Shown: one piece after another, positions 45,588 to 57,244 of the stretch | Layout: each line of letters begins with the position of its first letter | Position numbering within the stretch: the stretch's first letter is position 1 | Assembly (NCBI RefSeq): GCF_029946505.1 | Contig: NZ_JARZHG010000001.1 | Coordinates: 310,001-374,000, forward strand | Reading direction: 5' to 3' | DNA: 64,000 nt | Origin: Polyangium sp. y55x31 | Lineage (GTDB): Bacteria > Myxococcota_A > Polyangia > Polyangiales > Polyangiaceae | The notes under the pieces: model-generated | Database searches by the model: none | Seen by the model: only the letters and a program-made list of their open reading frames with translations | Told to the model about the DNA's origin: nothing | Made by a program: the position numbers and the translations under genes

Positions 45588-46802
45588 ATGAAGGTCGATA
45601 CGGGCGACACCGCCTGGCTCCTCGTCTCCACGGCCCTCGTGCTTTTCATGACGCCGGGCCTCGCCCTCTTCTACGGCGGGATGGTGCGGCGCAAGAACGT
45701 GCTGTCCACGTTGATGCACGCCTTCGCCGCACTGCCGATCGTGACGCTGCAGTGGGTCCTCTTCGGCTACTCACTCGCGTTCGGGCCGTCCATCGGCGGG
45801 CTCGTGGGCGGCCTCGGATACGCCGGGCTCGCCCCCCTCGCGACCGAAGCGCGCGGGACCGTGCCACACCTCGCGTTCTGCGCATTCCAGATGATGTTCG
45901 CGGTGATCACCCCGGCCCTCGTCGCAGGCGCCTTCGCCGAGCGAATGCGCTTTCCAGCATACGCCGTGTTCGTCCTCCTCTGGTCGACGCTCGTCTACGA
46001 TCCCGTCGCGCACTGGGTCTGGAGCGAGAGCGGCTGGCTCTTCAAGATGGGCGCACTCGATTTCGCAGGCGGCACAGTCGTGCACCTCTCGGCCGGCGCC
46101 TCGGCGCTCGTCTGCGCGGTCGTCCTCGGCAAACGCGTCGGCTATCCACACGAGCGCCACCAGCCGCACAACCTCACGATGACCCTGACGGGCGCAGGCA
46201 TCCTCTGGTTCGGCTGGTTCGGCTTCAATGCCGGCAGCGCCCTCGGATCCGGCGCGCTCGCCGCACTCTCGCTCGTCACGACGCACGTCGGCGCAGCCGC
46301 GGGCGCGCTCGGATGGCTCGCAGTAGAATGGTGGCAACGCGGCAAACCCACGGCACTCGGCGTCGCCTCGGGCCTCGTCGCAGGGCTCGTCGGAATCACG
46401 CCCGCAGCCGGATTCGTCTCGCCCGCCGCCGCAGCGATCATCGGCGCAGCCGCAGGCGCAGCGTGTTATTTCGCGGTCGTAGGAAAAGAGCGGCTCGGCT
46501 ACGACGACGCCCTCGACGCCTTCGGCGTGCACGGCGTGGGAGGCGCAATCGGCGCGCTCCTGACAGGCGTCTTCGCGCAGAAGGCCTTGAACGAATCCGG
46601 CCGAGACGGCGTGATCGCAGGCAACGTCGCGCAGCTCTGGCCGCAGTTCGCCGGCATCGTGGTCGTCGGCCTTTATGCGGCCATCGTCACATGGCTCCTG
46701 CTCAAGGCCATCGACAAGGTCATCGGCCTGCGCGTCGCCGCAGACGAGGAGCGCGAGGGCCTCGACGCGACCGAGCACGGCGAGACGGGCTACGCGTCCT
46801 GA
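45588..46802 (+). CDS. amt: Ammonium transporter (Amt family)
   Basis: A 404-aa transporter with about eleven membrane helices and the family twin histidines H166 (GGTVVHLSAG) and H315 (FGVHGVGGAIGALLTG), plus LFYGGMVRRKN. It conducts ammonium/ammonia across the inner membrane. Unlike most amt genes, no PII (GlnK/GlnB) gene is adjacent in this window, so regulation must come from elsewhere. It ends 14 bp before element copy D. The protein has no signal peptide and a very short N-terminus. Confidence 0.93.
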   Translation: MKVDTGDTAWLLVSTALVLFMTPGLALFYGGMVRRKNVLSTLMHAFAALPIVTLQWVLFGYSLAFGPSIGGLVGGLGYAGLAPLATEARGTVPHLAFCAFQMMFAVITPALVAGAFAERMRFPAYAVFVLLWSTLVYDPVAHWVWSESGWLFKMGALDFAGGTVVHLSAGASALVCAVVLGKRVGYPHERHQPHNLTMTLTGAGILWFGWFGFNAGSALGSGALAALSLVTTHVGAAAGALGWLAVEWWQRGKPTALGVASGLVAGLVGITPAAGFVSPAAAAIIGAAAGAACYFAVVGKERLGYDDALDAFGVHGVGGAIGALLTGVFAQKALNESGRDGVIAGNVAQLWPQFAGIVVVGLYAAIVTWLLLKAIDKVIGLRVAADEEREGLDATEHGETGYAS

Positions 46803-46816
46803 CTGGCTCGCCGTTG

Positions 46817-47159
46817 AGGCGTTTCGCTGGGGCTTTGCCCCAGACCCCACCGGGGCTGTCCGCCCCTGGACCCGGACCAGCGCAAGCGCTGGACTCGGGG
46901 TCGATGAACTGCGCAATGCGCAGTTCATCGAACAGCCGGTGCAAGACCAACGACGACCCTGCCAACCAAGACGGCAGCGCTGACGTTTCAACCGACAACA
47001 TGCCGCTGCGTGCGACGACCTTCACGGTCTTGCCACCGGCCTGTGGGAAGAACTGCGCATTGCGCAGTTCTTCCCCAAATGGTCCAGCGCCTGCGCTGGT
47101 TCGGGTCGAGGGGCGAACAGCCCCCGCGGGGCCCGGGGCAGCGCCCCGGCGCGGCGCCT
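46817..47159. repeat. Palindromic element, copy D
   Basis: About 343 bp filling the gap between convergent genes: 14 bp after the amt stop and 18 bp before the stop of the kinase at 47178. Ends AGGCG...GCGCCT. Same hairpin series (first loop TTT, fourth loop AAT; right arm GGGAAGAACTGCGC/GCGCAGTTCTTCCC with loop ATT). The centre is the longest of the four. No gene inside. Confidence 0.9.
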
Positions 47160-47177
47160 CCCCGATGAGACCCACGC

Positions 47178-49856
47178 TCAGCGCGAGAGGGGCAACGTGA
47201 ATGCGAATGTGCTGCCCCTCCCCATTTCGCTCTCGACCCAGATGCGTCCCCCGTGCGCCTCGACGAGCTGGCGGGCGATGAAGAGCCCGAGCCCGAGGCC
47301 CTCGATTTTTTTGCCTGTCCTCGCGCGGTAGTACCGTTCGAAGAGATGGGGGAGCTCCTCGGGCGGCACGCCGTAACCGTGATCGCGCACGGCCACGACG
47401 AGCTCCGTGTCGTGCGCCTTGATGTCGATCGTCACGTGCTCCTCGGCTGGTGAGTATTTGAGCGCGTTGCCGACGAGGTTGACGAAGATCCGCTCGAAGC
47501 GCGCCGCGTCGAGGAGCACGGGCGGCAGCGCCTCGGGTGGGCGCTCGATCTGCAGGCGCGCCTGGTCCTGCGTGGTCCATGCGCGCGAGACGATGTCCTG
47601 GATCAGGGCCAGGAAATCGCAGGGCTCGGTATGCAGGAGGAGCTGGCCCGAATCGAGCCGCGCCGAGTCGACGAGGTCGTCGATCATCGAGGCCATTCGC
47701 TTGGCGCTGCTGACGACGCGGTCGACGATGCCCACCTCGTGATCCATTTTGGCGCGGGAGAGCGTGCGCCGCAGCATTTGCGCGGCCGACATCATCACTG
47801 TGATGGGCTGGCGCAGGTCGTGCGAAATGGCGTGCAGCACGTCCTCCTTCGCCTTCTCCAGCCGCCGGAGCTCGGTGATGTCGCGCCCGACCACGACACC
47901 CAGGGCAATCGTGCCTTCGCCGTCCTGGACCGCGCTCGTGCTCACGAGGAAGTGATGGCGGGAACCGTCATGGCATTCGACGAGGTATTCGATGTCCGTG
48001 ATGACCTCGCCTCGGAGCAGCCTCTGGGAAGGGTATTCTTCCCAGCGCAAGGGCGCTCCGCCGAGCGAGAGCAGGCGCATGTGGCGCAGCACCTCGCGGA
48101 CGTGGGTCCGGATGTGGCCGCTGATTCCACGGCTCGCCTGGTTCTGCAGGATCACGTTGCCATCGCCGTCGATGACGAGCACGGATTCGGCCATGCTCCG
48201 GAGCAGCGCGCGGAGCTCCGCCGCCTTGCGCTCGGCCTCCGCGCGCGCGGTCGCGAGTGCGTGCTCCATTCGCTTTCGCTCGGTGATGTCGGAGAACACG
48301 CCCACGGCCGCGGCGATGCGCCCTTCGCGATCCAGGACCGGCGCCACGCTCATGCTGAGCTCGATCTTGTCGCCGCTCGGGCGGACGAAGACGTATTCTT
48401 CGTCTTGCAGGGTTTCTCCCCGGAGCGCGCGCATGAGCGGAAACTCCTCCACGTGACATAACTTCCCCTCGTGGAAAAAAGCGGCGCCTTCGCATTCGGC
48501 GAGGGTCGAGGCCTCCTGCGGGAAGCCGGCGATGTGCGTGCTCTTTTCATTGGTGAGGAGAAACCTGCCCTTCGCGTCGACGATGTTCACGCCGGAGGGC
48601 ATCTGGCGCAGCACCGCTTCGAGGAGCCCGCGCTCGGTTTCGATACGCTCGAGCAGCCGCTCGCGCTCCGAGGCGGCTTGCCGCTCGGCCGTGACATTGC
48701 GGACGACCGCGATCACCTGGTCCTCGACGAGGGGCAACAAGCGCGCCTCGAAGGAGCACGTACGCTCGGCCAGCGTGAGATCGTATTCCAGCGTGGCGGG
48801 GCTCTGGGTGGAAAGTACCTCGTGAATCGCGGCCTCGCAACGGCGGGCGATCTCGGGCGGCAGCACCTCTCCGACCCGCTTGCCGAGGACCTCGTCGGGA
48901 GGCACGTAGAGATCGGCCATGCGTCCCGCCCTGCAATCGAGGTAGGTGCCCGTGGAATCGAACCGGAAATAAAGATCGGGCAACGCTGAAAAGACCGCCT
49001 CGAGCTCCTTCGTCTTCCGGAAGAGCTCTTCCTCGACCTTCTTGCGCTGCGTGACCTCCCGGGCAAACGCCGCGACCCCGATGATCCGCCCGTCGGCGTC
49101 GCGATGCGGCTCGAAGAACGTGTCGAAGCAGCGGCGCTCGTCGCCGAGCAGGAGCCAGGATTCGATCCGCGCGCCCTTCCCCGTCGCGAGGACCGCCTTC
49201 TTGACCGCCGTGAGCTCCTCGGCCGAGTCCGGCGGAAATACGTCGAAATCGGTCCGGCCGATCACGTCCTCCCGACGGATGGGCGGATAAGGATTGTAGA
49301 CCTCGGTATAACGGAGCTCGAGGTCCTGATAAAATACGACGTCCGGGAGCGCGTCGACGACGTGGCGGAACCGTGATTCGCTCTCGCGCAGCGCCTCCTC
49401 GGCGCGCAGGCGGCGCGTGACGTCGCGGAGGAGCACGTAAGCGCCGGCGAGCTCGCCGGCTTCGTCCCGAATGGGGCTCGCCGTCACGGCGATCAGGCGC
49501 TCCCGAGCGCCCGGGACATCAAACGAGAGCACCTCGTCGACCACCGAAACGCCGCCGAGCGCCCGCGCGAGGGGGGTCTCCTCCCAGGCCATGGTTCGAC
49601 CGTCCGGGCGGCGCACGGTCGTTTGTTCGACCACCTGCCGAATGTCCTCACGGATCACGAGCGGGCGCTGCGTGAGCGCTCGTATGAGGCCGCTCGCGAA
49701 CCCGACGCGGAGATCGGTATCGACCACCAGCACCCCATCGGCGATGGGCGCGAGCGCGACCCCCAGGGAAGACAGGTGTTCGATGGTTCTTGGCAAGGCC
49801 CCCCCGTCCCGCGAGGCCCCTCGGGCACGCCCGCACGAAGCCCGCGGGAGCCCCAA
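47178..49856 (-). CDS. Multi-PAS sensor histidine kinase
   Basis: An 892-aa soluble kinase with five PAS-like domains in series (about residues 25-150, 155-280, 285-400, 410-525, 535-650), each closed by an ITERK/VTRRL-type linker helix, then HisKA with His in [13 protein letters not shown] and HATPase with [16 protein letters not shown] and [12 protein letters not shown]. No receiver or membrane helix. The many PAS domains suggest several cofactors or signals are read. The start is uncertain: a TTG at 49796 in the LPRTIEHL context is an alternative. Confidence 0.88.
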   Translation of the reverse strand: MGLPRASCGRARGASRDGGALPRTIEHLSSLGVALAPIADGVLVVDTDLRVGFASGLIRALTQRPLVIREDIRQVVEQTTVRRPDGRTMAWEETPLARALGGVSVVDEVLSFDVPGARERLIAVTASPIRDEAGELAGAYVLLRDVTRRLRAEEALRESESRFRHVVDALPDVVFYQDLELRYTEVYNPYPPIRREDVIGRTDFDVFPPDSAEELTAVKKAVLATGKGARIESWLLLGDERRCFDTFFEPHRDADGRIIGVAAFAREVTQRKKVEEELFRKTKELEAVFSALPDLYFRFDSTGTYLDCRAGRMADLYVPPDEVLGKRVGEVLPPEIARRCEAAIHEVLSTQSPATLEYDLTLAERTCSFEARLLPLVEDQVIAVVRNVTAERQAASERERLLERIETERGLLEAVLRQMPSGVNIVDAKGRFLLTNEKSTHIAGFPQEASTLAECEGAAFFHEGKLCHVEEFPLMRALRGETLQDEEYVFVRPSGDKIELSMSVAPVLDREGRIAAAVGVFSDITERKRMEHALATARAEAERKAAELRALLRSMAESVLVIDGDGNVILQNQASRGISGHIRTHVREVLRHMRLLSLGGAPLRWEEYPSQRLLRGEVITDIEYLVECHDGSRHHFLVSTSAVQDGEGTIALGVVVGRDITELRRLEKAKEDVLHAISHDLRQPITVMMSAAQMLRRTLSRAKMDHEVGIVDRVVSSAKRMASMIDDLVDSARLDSGQLLLHTEPCDFLALIQDIVSRAWTTQDQARLQIERPPEALPPVLLDAARFERIFVNLVGNALKYSPAEEHVTIDIKAHDTELVVAVRDHGYGVPPEELPHLFERYYRARTGKKIEGLGLGLFIARQLVEAHGGRIWVESEMGRGSTFAFTLPLSR

Positions 49857-49931
49857 TACTTACCAGGTAAACCATCCGGCGAGTAGTCCGATTGGGAAGT
49901 CCCCCGTGCGCCGAGGGCTCGTATCGAGCGT

Positions 49932-51971
<2,040 letters not shown>

Positions 51972-51986
51972 GGGCCCGTCTCCTTT

Positions 51987-53228
51987 TCATACGACCGCGT
52001 CCGGACGCTTCTGCAGTTTCGCGCGCGAGACCACGCGACGCTGGACCGCGCTGGAACCGAAGAACCGCTTGTCGATCCACTCCGTGAGCGGGGCGGCGAT
52101 GTAAATCGACGAATACGTCCCGACGCCGATGCCGACGAGCAGCGCGAAAGCGAAGTCCTTGATCATGCCCGTGCCCCACCAGAGGAACGCGAGCATCGAG
52201 AGGGCCGTCACGCCCGACGTGATGATCGTGCGGCCGAGCATCTCCGAAATGGAGAGGTTGATGATCGCCGAAAACGAGAGCCCGCGGTGCCGCGGCAAAT
52301 TCTCACGGATGCGGTCGTAGACGATCACCGTGTCGTTGATGGAGTAGCCGACGATCGTGAGCATCGCGGCGACCGTCGAGATCGTGATCTCGCGCTGCGT
52401 GACCGCCATGGCGCCGAGCGCGATGCCGACGTCGTGGACGAGCGCGACGATGCCGCCCGGCGCGAAGCGCAGATCGAAGCGGAACGCGATGTAGGCCATG
52501 ATGAAGACGATCGCGATGAGGACGCTCTTGATGGCCGCGTCCCGGAGCTGCGCGCCCGCCTTCGGGCCGATCCACTCGACGCGGAGCGCCTGCGCGGGGA
52601 CCTTGTCCGCGCCGAGCTCCTGGCGGAGGCCGTCGAGGAGCAGATCACCCTTCGATCGAAGGTGGATCTCGACCTTGTGATCCCGCTCGTTCGCCAGGAC
52701 CACGCCTCGCTCGCGCGATTGCAGCGTGATCCCCTCGATGCCTTCGATCTGCTTTTCGATCGCGGCGAGGTCGGGGGCGCTCTCGTAGCGGAGCGAGATC
52801 TTGTCGCCGCCGGGGCTGAAGCGGATCTCCGTGGGGACGAGCGCGTTCGCGCAACGCGGATCCACATGGGCCGCGCCCTCCTCCGCGACGCAGAGGTGCT
52901 GCCGCAAGGCTTGCTTTTGCTCCTCCGAGAGCGCGTTGACCTCGAGGACACGAATCATCACCCGGTTCGGTGTTCCGGGGCTCGTGACTTCGATCACTTC
53001 GGGTGATTCGAATCCCGCGCGTTCCACGGCGGCCCGGATCTCGGTCGTGGGGACGCTCTGCATGAGCGCGACCTCGATCTCGGTGCCGCCTCGGAAGTCC
53101 GTGCCGAGCCGGAGGCCGGGGGTGAAGTACGTGACGATGGAGAGGAGGAGCAAGAGGACACTTCCGCCGATGAAGTATCGGCGCTTGCTCATGAAATCGA
53201 ACTGACGTCCGGGTTTGATGAACTCCAT
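51987..53228 (-). CDS. secF: Protein translocase subunit SecF, without adjacent secD
   Basis: A 413-aa SecF: DFRGGTEIEV in the first periplasmic segment, a long periplasmic domain (about residues 40-210), then five more membrane helices including LVHDVGI and TIVGYSINDTVIVYDRIREN, the conserved SecF core. The protein is about 90 residues longer than the typical SecF, the excess lying in the periplasmic domain. SecDF uses the proton gradient to finish protein export. secD, normally directly upstream, is absent; a tiny membrane-protein gene takes its place. Confidence 0.94.
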   Translation of the reverse strand: MEFIKPGRQFDFMSKRRYFIGGSVLLLLLSIVTYFTPGLRLGTDFRGGTEIEVALMQSVPTTEIRAAVERAGFESPEVIEVTSPGTPNRVMIRVLEVNALSEEQKQALRQHLCVAEEGAAHVDPRCANALVPTEIRFSPGGDKISLRYESAPDLAAIEKQIEGIEGITLQSRERGVVLANERDHKVEIHLRSKGDLLLDGLRQELGADKVPAQALRVEWIGPKAGAQLRDAAIKSVLIAIVFIMAYIAFRFDLRFAPGGIVALVHDVGIALGAMAVTQREITISTVAAMLTIVGYSINDTVIVYDRIRENLPRHRGLSFSAIINLSISEMLGRTIITSGVTALSMLAFLWWGTGMIKDFAFALLVGIGVGTYSSIYIAAPLTEWIDKRFFGSSAVQRRVVSRAKLQKRPDAVV

Positions 53229-53231
53229 GGC

Positions 53232-53390
53232 TCATGCCCCCGTCGGGGGCTCGGCCCCGCGATGCTCGAAAACCGCGCGGCCGAGACGGTCGGCCACGAG
53301 CCGGATCCCCACACCCAGAAACAGGGGGACCGACGCAAACAGGAGGAGCAAGAGCTCCGAGCGCATAACGACCGCAACCAATGTCGACAT
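53232..53390 (-). CDS. 52-aa single-helix membrane protein directly upstream of secF
   Basis: MSTLVAVVMRSELLLLLFAS followed by VPLFLGVGIRLVADRLGR, one membrane helix (about residues 8-32) and a short basic/acidic tail. CGAGGAAGAG precedes the ATG as a good ribosome site, and the stop is 3 nt from the secF ATG, so translation is almost certainly coupled. Too short for YajC (about 110 aa) but of similar topology. Function unknown; the context suggests a translocon accessory role (inference). Confidence 0.65.
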   Translation of the reverse strand: MSTLVAVVMRSELLLLLFASVPLFLGVGIRLVADRLGRAVFEHRGAEPPTGA

Positions 53391-53604
53391 CTCTTCCTCG
53401 AACCCAAGCCTTTTGGGCACACGAAGGCCAGCACACGCCCGGGCACACGCGTCCCGAGGGCGTGCGTCATCGAAGGAGCCAGGCCAAACACCGCCCGATC
53501 CGCATTTCGGAGGGCACGCAGGGCCTTGGTTTCCGTGGCGATGAACGAGAAGGCGGAGCGGCGGCGACGCGAGGACGCGCGAATTCGCCGTTTTGCTCCG
53601 GCCT

Positions 53605-54123
53605 TCAGGCGTGGGGAGGACCGCGGGCTGGATTGACGGCCAGGTAATCGGAGGAGCGGAGCGCCCGCTCGGGGAGCTCCAAGGATTTTCGCCGCAAAGC
53701 CGGCGAACCCGCGAGCTCACGCGCGGCGGCGTCGCGGGCGACCCCCGCGGGCCAGCCGATCGTGCCGGGATCCAGCGACGTATCCCATCGAATCGGGCCA
53801 CGCGGCCGCGCCCACGAGGGCGACGAGGGTCGGGAAGGACGATCCGCTTGATCACCCGGGCCCTCGGGCACGGGACGAACCCGGGTCTGCGCGGGGACGG
53901 GCGTCGCGACCTGCTGCAGGACCTCGACGACCGCGCCCATGGTCCGCAGCGCGGAAGGCGCTCCTGCCCCGCCCGGGCGCGCCTGCGCGAGCCCGAGCGA
54001 GCTCAGCACCAGCGAAACGAGGACGAGCAGACCCGCGACGACGCCGCGCGGAAGCGCGCGACCTTCGGGCGGGCTCCGATCACGGCGCCCTGTCGGGTCG
54101 TATGCCATCGAGGGGCGCTTCAT
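53605..54123 (-). CDS. Hypothetical membrane-anchored proline-rich protein
   Basis: A 172-aa protein starting MKRPSMAYDP, with a basic N-terminus, one hydrophobic helix (VVAGLLVLVSLVLSSLGLA, about residues 27-46) and a Pro/Arg-rich remainder ending near DYLAVNP. Could be a secreted or anchored periplasmic protein. No family recognised. ATG 54108 is an alternative. The 214-bp gap between this gene and the small gene before secF shows nothing else. Confidence 0.55.
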   Translation of the reverse strand: MKRPSMAYDPTGRRDRSPPEGRALPRGVVAGLLVLVSLVLSSLGLAQARPGGAGAPSALRTMGAVVEVLQQVATPVPAQTRVRPVPEGPGDQADRPSRPSSPSWARPRGPIRWDTSLDPGTIGWPAGVARDAAARELAGSPALRRKSLELPERALRSSDYLAVNPARGPPHA

Positions 54124-54262
54124 GGAAGGTCGCGGGACGATTCTTCTCCCTCGGATCGTCCAGAAACTCAAGCCCAAAGATCACGAGGGCACGATTTGAC
54201 CTGCAACGATGCACACGCGCCCCTCGACAACCGGGAGACCTCGGATATCCTCACGGCCTCGG

Positions 54263-55072
54263 ATGTCTGCGTCGAAAACCGCACCGATCCACGGCGCGCG
54301 CCTCGAATACCTTCACCTTCCCTCGGCCGCGCCACGCGCGGGGGCGCCTTCCCTCGTGTTCCTGCACGAAGGGATTGGCTCGGTCGCGATGTGGCGGGAC
54401 TTTCCGCAAAAGGTGGCCGATGCCACCGGATGCGAGGCCGTGGTGTACTCGCGCGCCGGGTATGGTGGATCCGATCCAGCGAGGCTGCCGCGCCTGCCGA
54501 GCTACATGCACGACGAGGGGTTTTTCGTCTTGCCCGCGCTGCTCGAGACGCTCGGAATCGAGCGGCCGATCCTGATCGGGCATTCGGACGGCGGATCGAT
54601 CGCGCTGCTCTGCGCCGGCGGCACCGAGACACCACTCGCGGGCCTCGTCGTGATGGCGCCGCACGTGCTCGTGGAGGACATCTCGATCCGGAGCATCGAG
54701 AAGGCCAAGGTCGCTTATACGACCACGGATTTGCCGGCGCGGCTCGGCAAGTATCACGCGGACGTGGACCGAGCCTTCTGGGGCTGGAACGACATCTGGC
54801 TGCACCCGGATTTCCGCGCCTGGAACATCGAGGAATACCTGCCGCGCATTCGCTGCCCGATCCTGGCAATCCAGGGCGTGGACGACGAATACGGCACGAT
54901 GGACCAGATCCACCGAATCGCCGCGCAGGCAAACGACGTGACGCTCGTCGAGCTCGAAGCCTGTCGCCATTCCCCCCAAAAGGATCAGCCGCAGGCGGTC
55001 CTCGACGCGGTGCGGACCTTCGTCGGGCGGATCGCGCCGAATGCGCTTGACGGTGCGGGGCCGCCCACGTAG
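54263..55072 (+). CDS. Alpha/beta hydrolase
   Basis: A 269-aa hydrolase with oxyanion region FLHEGIGS, nucleophile elbow GHSDGG (Ser about 120), and the catalytic His near the end in CRHSPQ; an Asp in GVDDEYG supplies the third triad member. The whole alpha/beta core with a cap between strands 6 and 7 (YTTTDLPARL...AFWGWND) is present. Substrate unknown. ATG 54263 (MSASKTAP) chosen. Downstream lipoprotein starts 9 bp after the stop, so the two are probably co-transcribed. Confidence 0.9.
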   Translation: MSASKTAPIHGARLEYLHLPSAAPRAGAPSLVFLHEGIGSVAMWRDFPQKVADATGCEAVVYSRAGYGGSDPARLPRLPSYMHDEGFFVLPALLETLGIERPILIGHSDGGSIALLCAGGTETPLAGLVVMAPHVLVEDISIRSIEKAKVAYTTTDLPARLGKYHADVDRAFWGWNDIWLHPDFRAWNIEEYLPRIRCPILAIQGVDDEYGTMDQIHRIAAQANDVTLVELEACRHSPQKDQPQAVLDAVRTFVGRIAPNALDGAGPPT

Positions 55073-55081
55073 CGAAAAGGA

Positions 55082-57220
55082 ATGCGAGCGCTCGGGACCA
55101 CGGCTTTCCTCTTCGCCTCTGTGTCGATCGTTTCGTGCGGCGGAGCCGAAGTCCCGCCGCCGAGCGCCCCGCCGGCGCAGGCTGCCGTGGCGACGACGCA
55201 GACCCCGGCGCCCGAGCGAAAGCCGCCGAGGCCGCCGAAGCCGGTCGCGGATACGTGTGCTCTGCCGACGACGCCCATCGAGGAGCTCACCACGGCCGAG
55301 GGCGCCGCGGTGTTCACGACCGACGGCGCGCACCTCGTCTGGTCCGACGGGCGCGCCATCGTGCGCGCCTCGCTGAACGGCGGGGATCGCAAGACGCTCG
55401 TCACGGAGGTCACGAAAACCGCGGTGGTCCGGGGGCTCGTTTTATCGAAGGGCGAGGTGTGGTTCCGGGCGGCGGAGCGGTACGATCAGGGCTGCGCGGG
55501 GCTCGTCGGGTTCGTCGGGCAAAACGGCGGGGCGGTCACGTCGGCGGCGCCGGAAGGGTGCATCACAGGGTTTGCCCTGACGCCCGATCGGGTCGTGTTC
55601 ACGCGGGAAGAGTCGGTCCCGACGGTCACCGGCATTTCGGACGGGCTCTACGTGGCGCCCCGAAAAGGAGGGCCCGGAAAAACACTCCTGCGGCCGTTCG
55701 GCGGAGGGCGCGGCGTCGCGACGGACGGAGAATTCGTTTATTTCCAGGGCGGTTACGACAGGCTTCACCGCATGCCGCTCGGCGGCGGTGATGCCGTGGA
55801 GGTGTCGGACGGAAAGATCGGCAACACCTTCGGCGGGTACGACGGGCACCGCTTCACGGTCGACGGGGGCGACATTTTTGCATTGCACGGGCACCCGAAC
55901 CTCGGCGGCATGAAAATGGCGCGGCTCGCGAAGGACGGCAAGGACCCGCGGCTCCTCGGCCCCGCGGTCCCCGAGCACCCGAGCGGCGGTACGCTCCCCG
56001 CAGGGCCGCTCGTCACCGACGCGCAATTCGTGTACTGGGCGTCGCCCCTTCGCGGCACGATCTTTCGGGTCCCGAAGGATGGATCCTGTTTGCCGTACGC
56101 CCTTGCGACGGAGCGCGAAAAGCCGGACTGGGTGGCGGTGGCGGGCTCGTACGTGTACTGGCTCGAGCTCGACGCCAAACCCCCGCGGATTGCCCGGCGC
56201 AAGCTGTACGAGGATCCCGAGCCGCCCGTGGACCCGGTCGTGAATGCGGCGCCGAAAGACGTCGCACCCACGCCGTCGCCTGCGCCACCCGAGCCCAAGC
56301 TCGCCGCGTCCGAGCGGCCGTTCGTCCTGGCGGGGGAATTCGCGGAGCCGACGACGCTCGCCTTCGCCGGCGGGAAGGTGTTTGTCCTCCTCGTGGAGGA
56401 GAGCCCCCAAAAAGGCAGGGACGAGGACGCCCCCTCTCCCTACTGGATTCACGTTCTCGAATTGCGCGGGACGAAGTTCCATCCCATCAAGAAGCACAAG
56501 ATCGAAGGCCACCTCCTCGCCGAGCGTGTGGCCGAGAAAAACGGAAACCTTTATCTCGTGGTGCGAGACCCCAACGCGCGAGGCGAGGCGCATTATTACG
56601 AGCCGATCGCCGGGGGAAAGCGGCTCCCGGGGTACGACAGCGAGTGGGAGGAGCCGACGGGCCCGCACATGCCGCCCTCGTGCGAAACCTCGCCCCCGCC
56701 GGCCTCGAAGCTCGCGCCGATGCGTGATCTCTACGGCTGGCCGAAGCACGAGGGGGCGCGCTTCTTCATCGGGACGTCCTGCGACGGCAAACCCAAGATT
56801 CAGGTCCTTTACCAGGACAAATCACAGATGATCCCCATCGAGCCTTCGGACGAGCTGATGCACACGCAGCTCGGGATCGTCTGGAAGGGCGCGGCCGGTG
56901 TGTCGCTCTTCGAGAATGGGGCGTTCCGTCGAATCGCGGCCTACCTGCCGAAGCGCACGTGGGACCTGCTCCGCGCGCCCGACGGCACGATCATCGCGCG
57001 CGGCGAGGAGAACTTCGCCCTGCGCGGCGAGGAATGGGCGCCCTTTCGGCTCGAATTCGGGAGCGCACGGTTCACCATCGTGTCCGATGGCGTGGCGCTC
57101 TGGGCTTACGTCGGAGATTCGCCGGTCGTGGCGACCGACCTGCATCGGTACGCGCCCGGCGGCGCGAAGGACGTGGAGCGTATCGATACGAGCACGGCGC
57201 GGCTCCCCAAGAAGCGCTGA
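55082..57220 (+). CDS. Large lipoprotein with beta-propeller-like repeats
   Basis: A 712-aa lipoprotein with lipobox SIVSCG (Cys about 19), a Pro-rich linker (about 22-50) and many short strand repeats such as DGAHLVWSDGRAIVRASLNGG, LYVAPRKGGPGKTL, RLHRMPLGGGD, and YVYWLELDAKP. The pattern is that of Lys/Gly-rich propeller blades seen in many myxobacterial lipoproteins that report on or store cell-surface data; the function is unknown. A Pro-rich hinge near residue 400 separates two propeller-like halves. AAAAGGA lies just before the ATG. Confidence 0.8.
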   Translation: MRALGTTAFLFASVSIVSCGGAEVPPPSAPPAQAAVATTQTPAPERKPPRPPKPVADTCALPTTPIEELTTAEGAAVFTTDGAHLVWSDGRAIVRASLNGGDRKTLVTEVTKTAVVRGLVLSKGEVWFRAAERYDQGCAGLVGFVGQNGGAVTSAAPEGCITGFALTPDRVVFTREESVPTVTGISDGLYVAPRKGGPGKTLLRPFGGGRGVATDGEFVYFQGGYDRLHRMPLGGGDAVEVSDGKIGNTFGGYDGHRFTVDGGDIFALHGHPNLGGMKMARLAKDGKDPRLLGPAVPEHPSGGTLPAGPLVTDAQFVYWASPLRGTIFRVPKDGSCLPYALATEREKPDWVAVAGSYVYWLELDAKPPRIARRKLYEDPEPPVDPVVNAAPKDVAPTPSPAPPEPKLAASERPFVLAGEFAEPTTLAFAGGKVFVLLVEESPQKGRDEDAPSPYWIHVLELRGTKFHPIKKHKIEGHLLAERVAEKNGNLYLVVRDPNARGEAHYYEPIAGGKRLPGYDSEWEEPTGPHMPPSCETSPPPASKLAPMRDLYGWPKHEGARFFIGTSCDGKPKIQVLYQDKSQMIPIEPSDELMHTQLGIVWKGAAGVSLFENGAFRRIAAYLPKRTWDLLRAPDGTIIARGEENFALRGEEWAPFRLEFGSARFTIVSDGVALWAYVGDSPVVATDLHRYAPGGAKDVERIDTSTARLPKKR

Positions 57221-57244
57221 GGAGACGTCGCGCGGTCGCGTCGC

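Noticed and set aside
44309-47200. Very long plus-strand open frame across three genes
   Set aside because: It is the out-of-frame shadow of the MBL lipoprotein and amt genes and runs into element copy D; Arg-rich with no motifs.
53189-53491. 100-codon minus-strand frame overlapping the secF start
   Set aside because: It overlaps secF and the 52-aa membrane gene in another frame and has a Ser/Arg/Cys-rich shadow composition.
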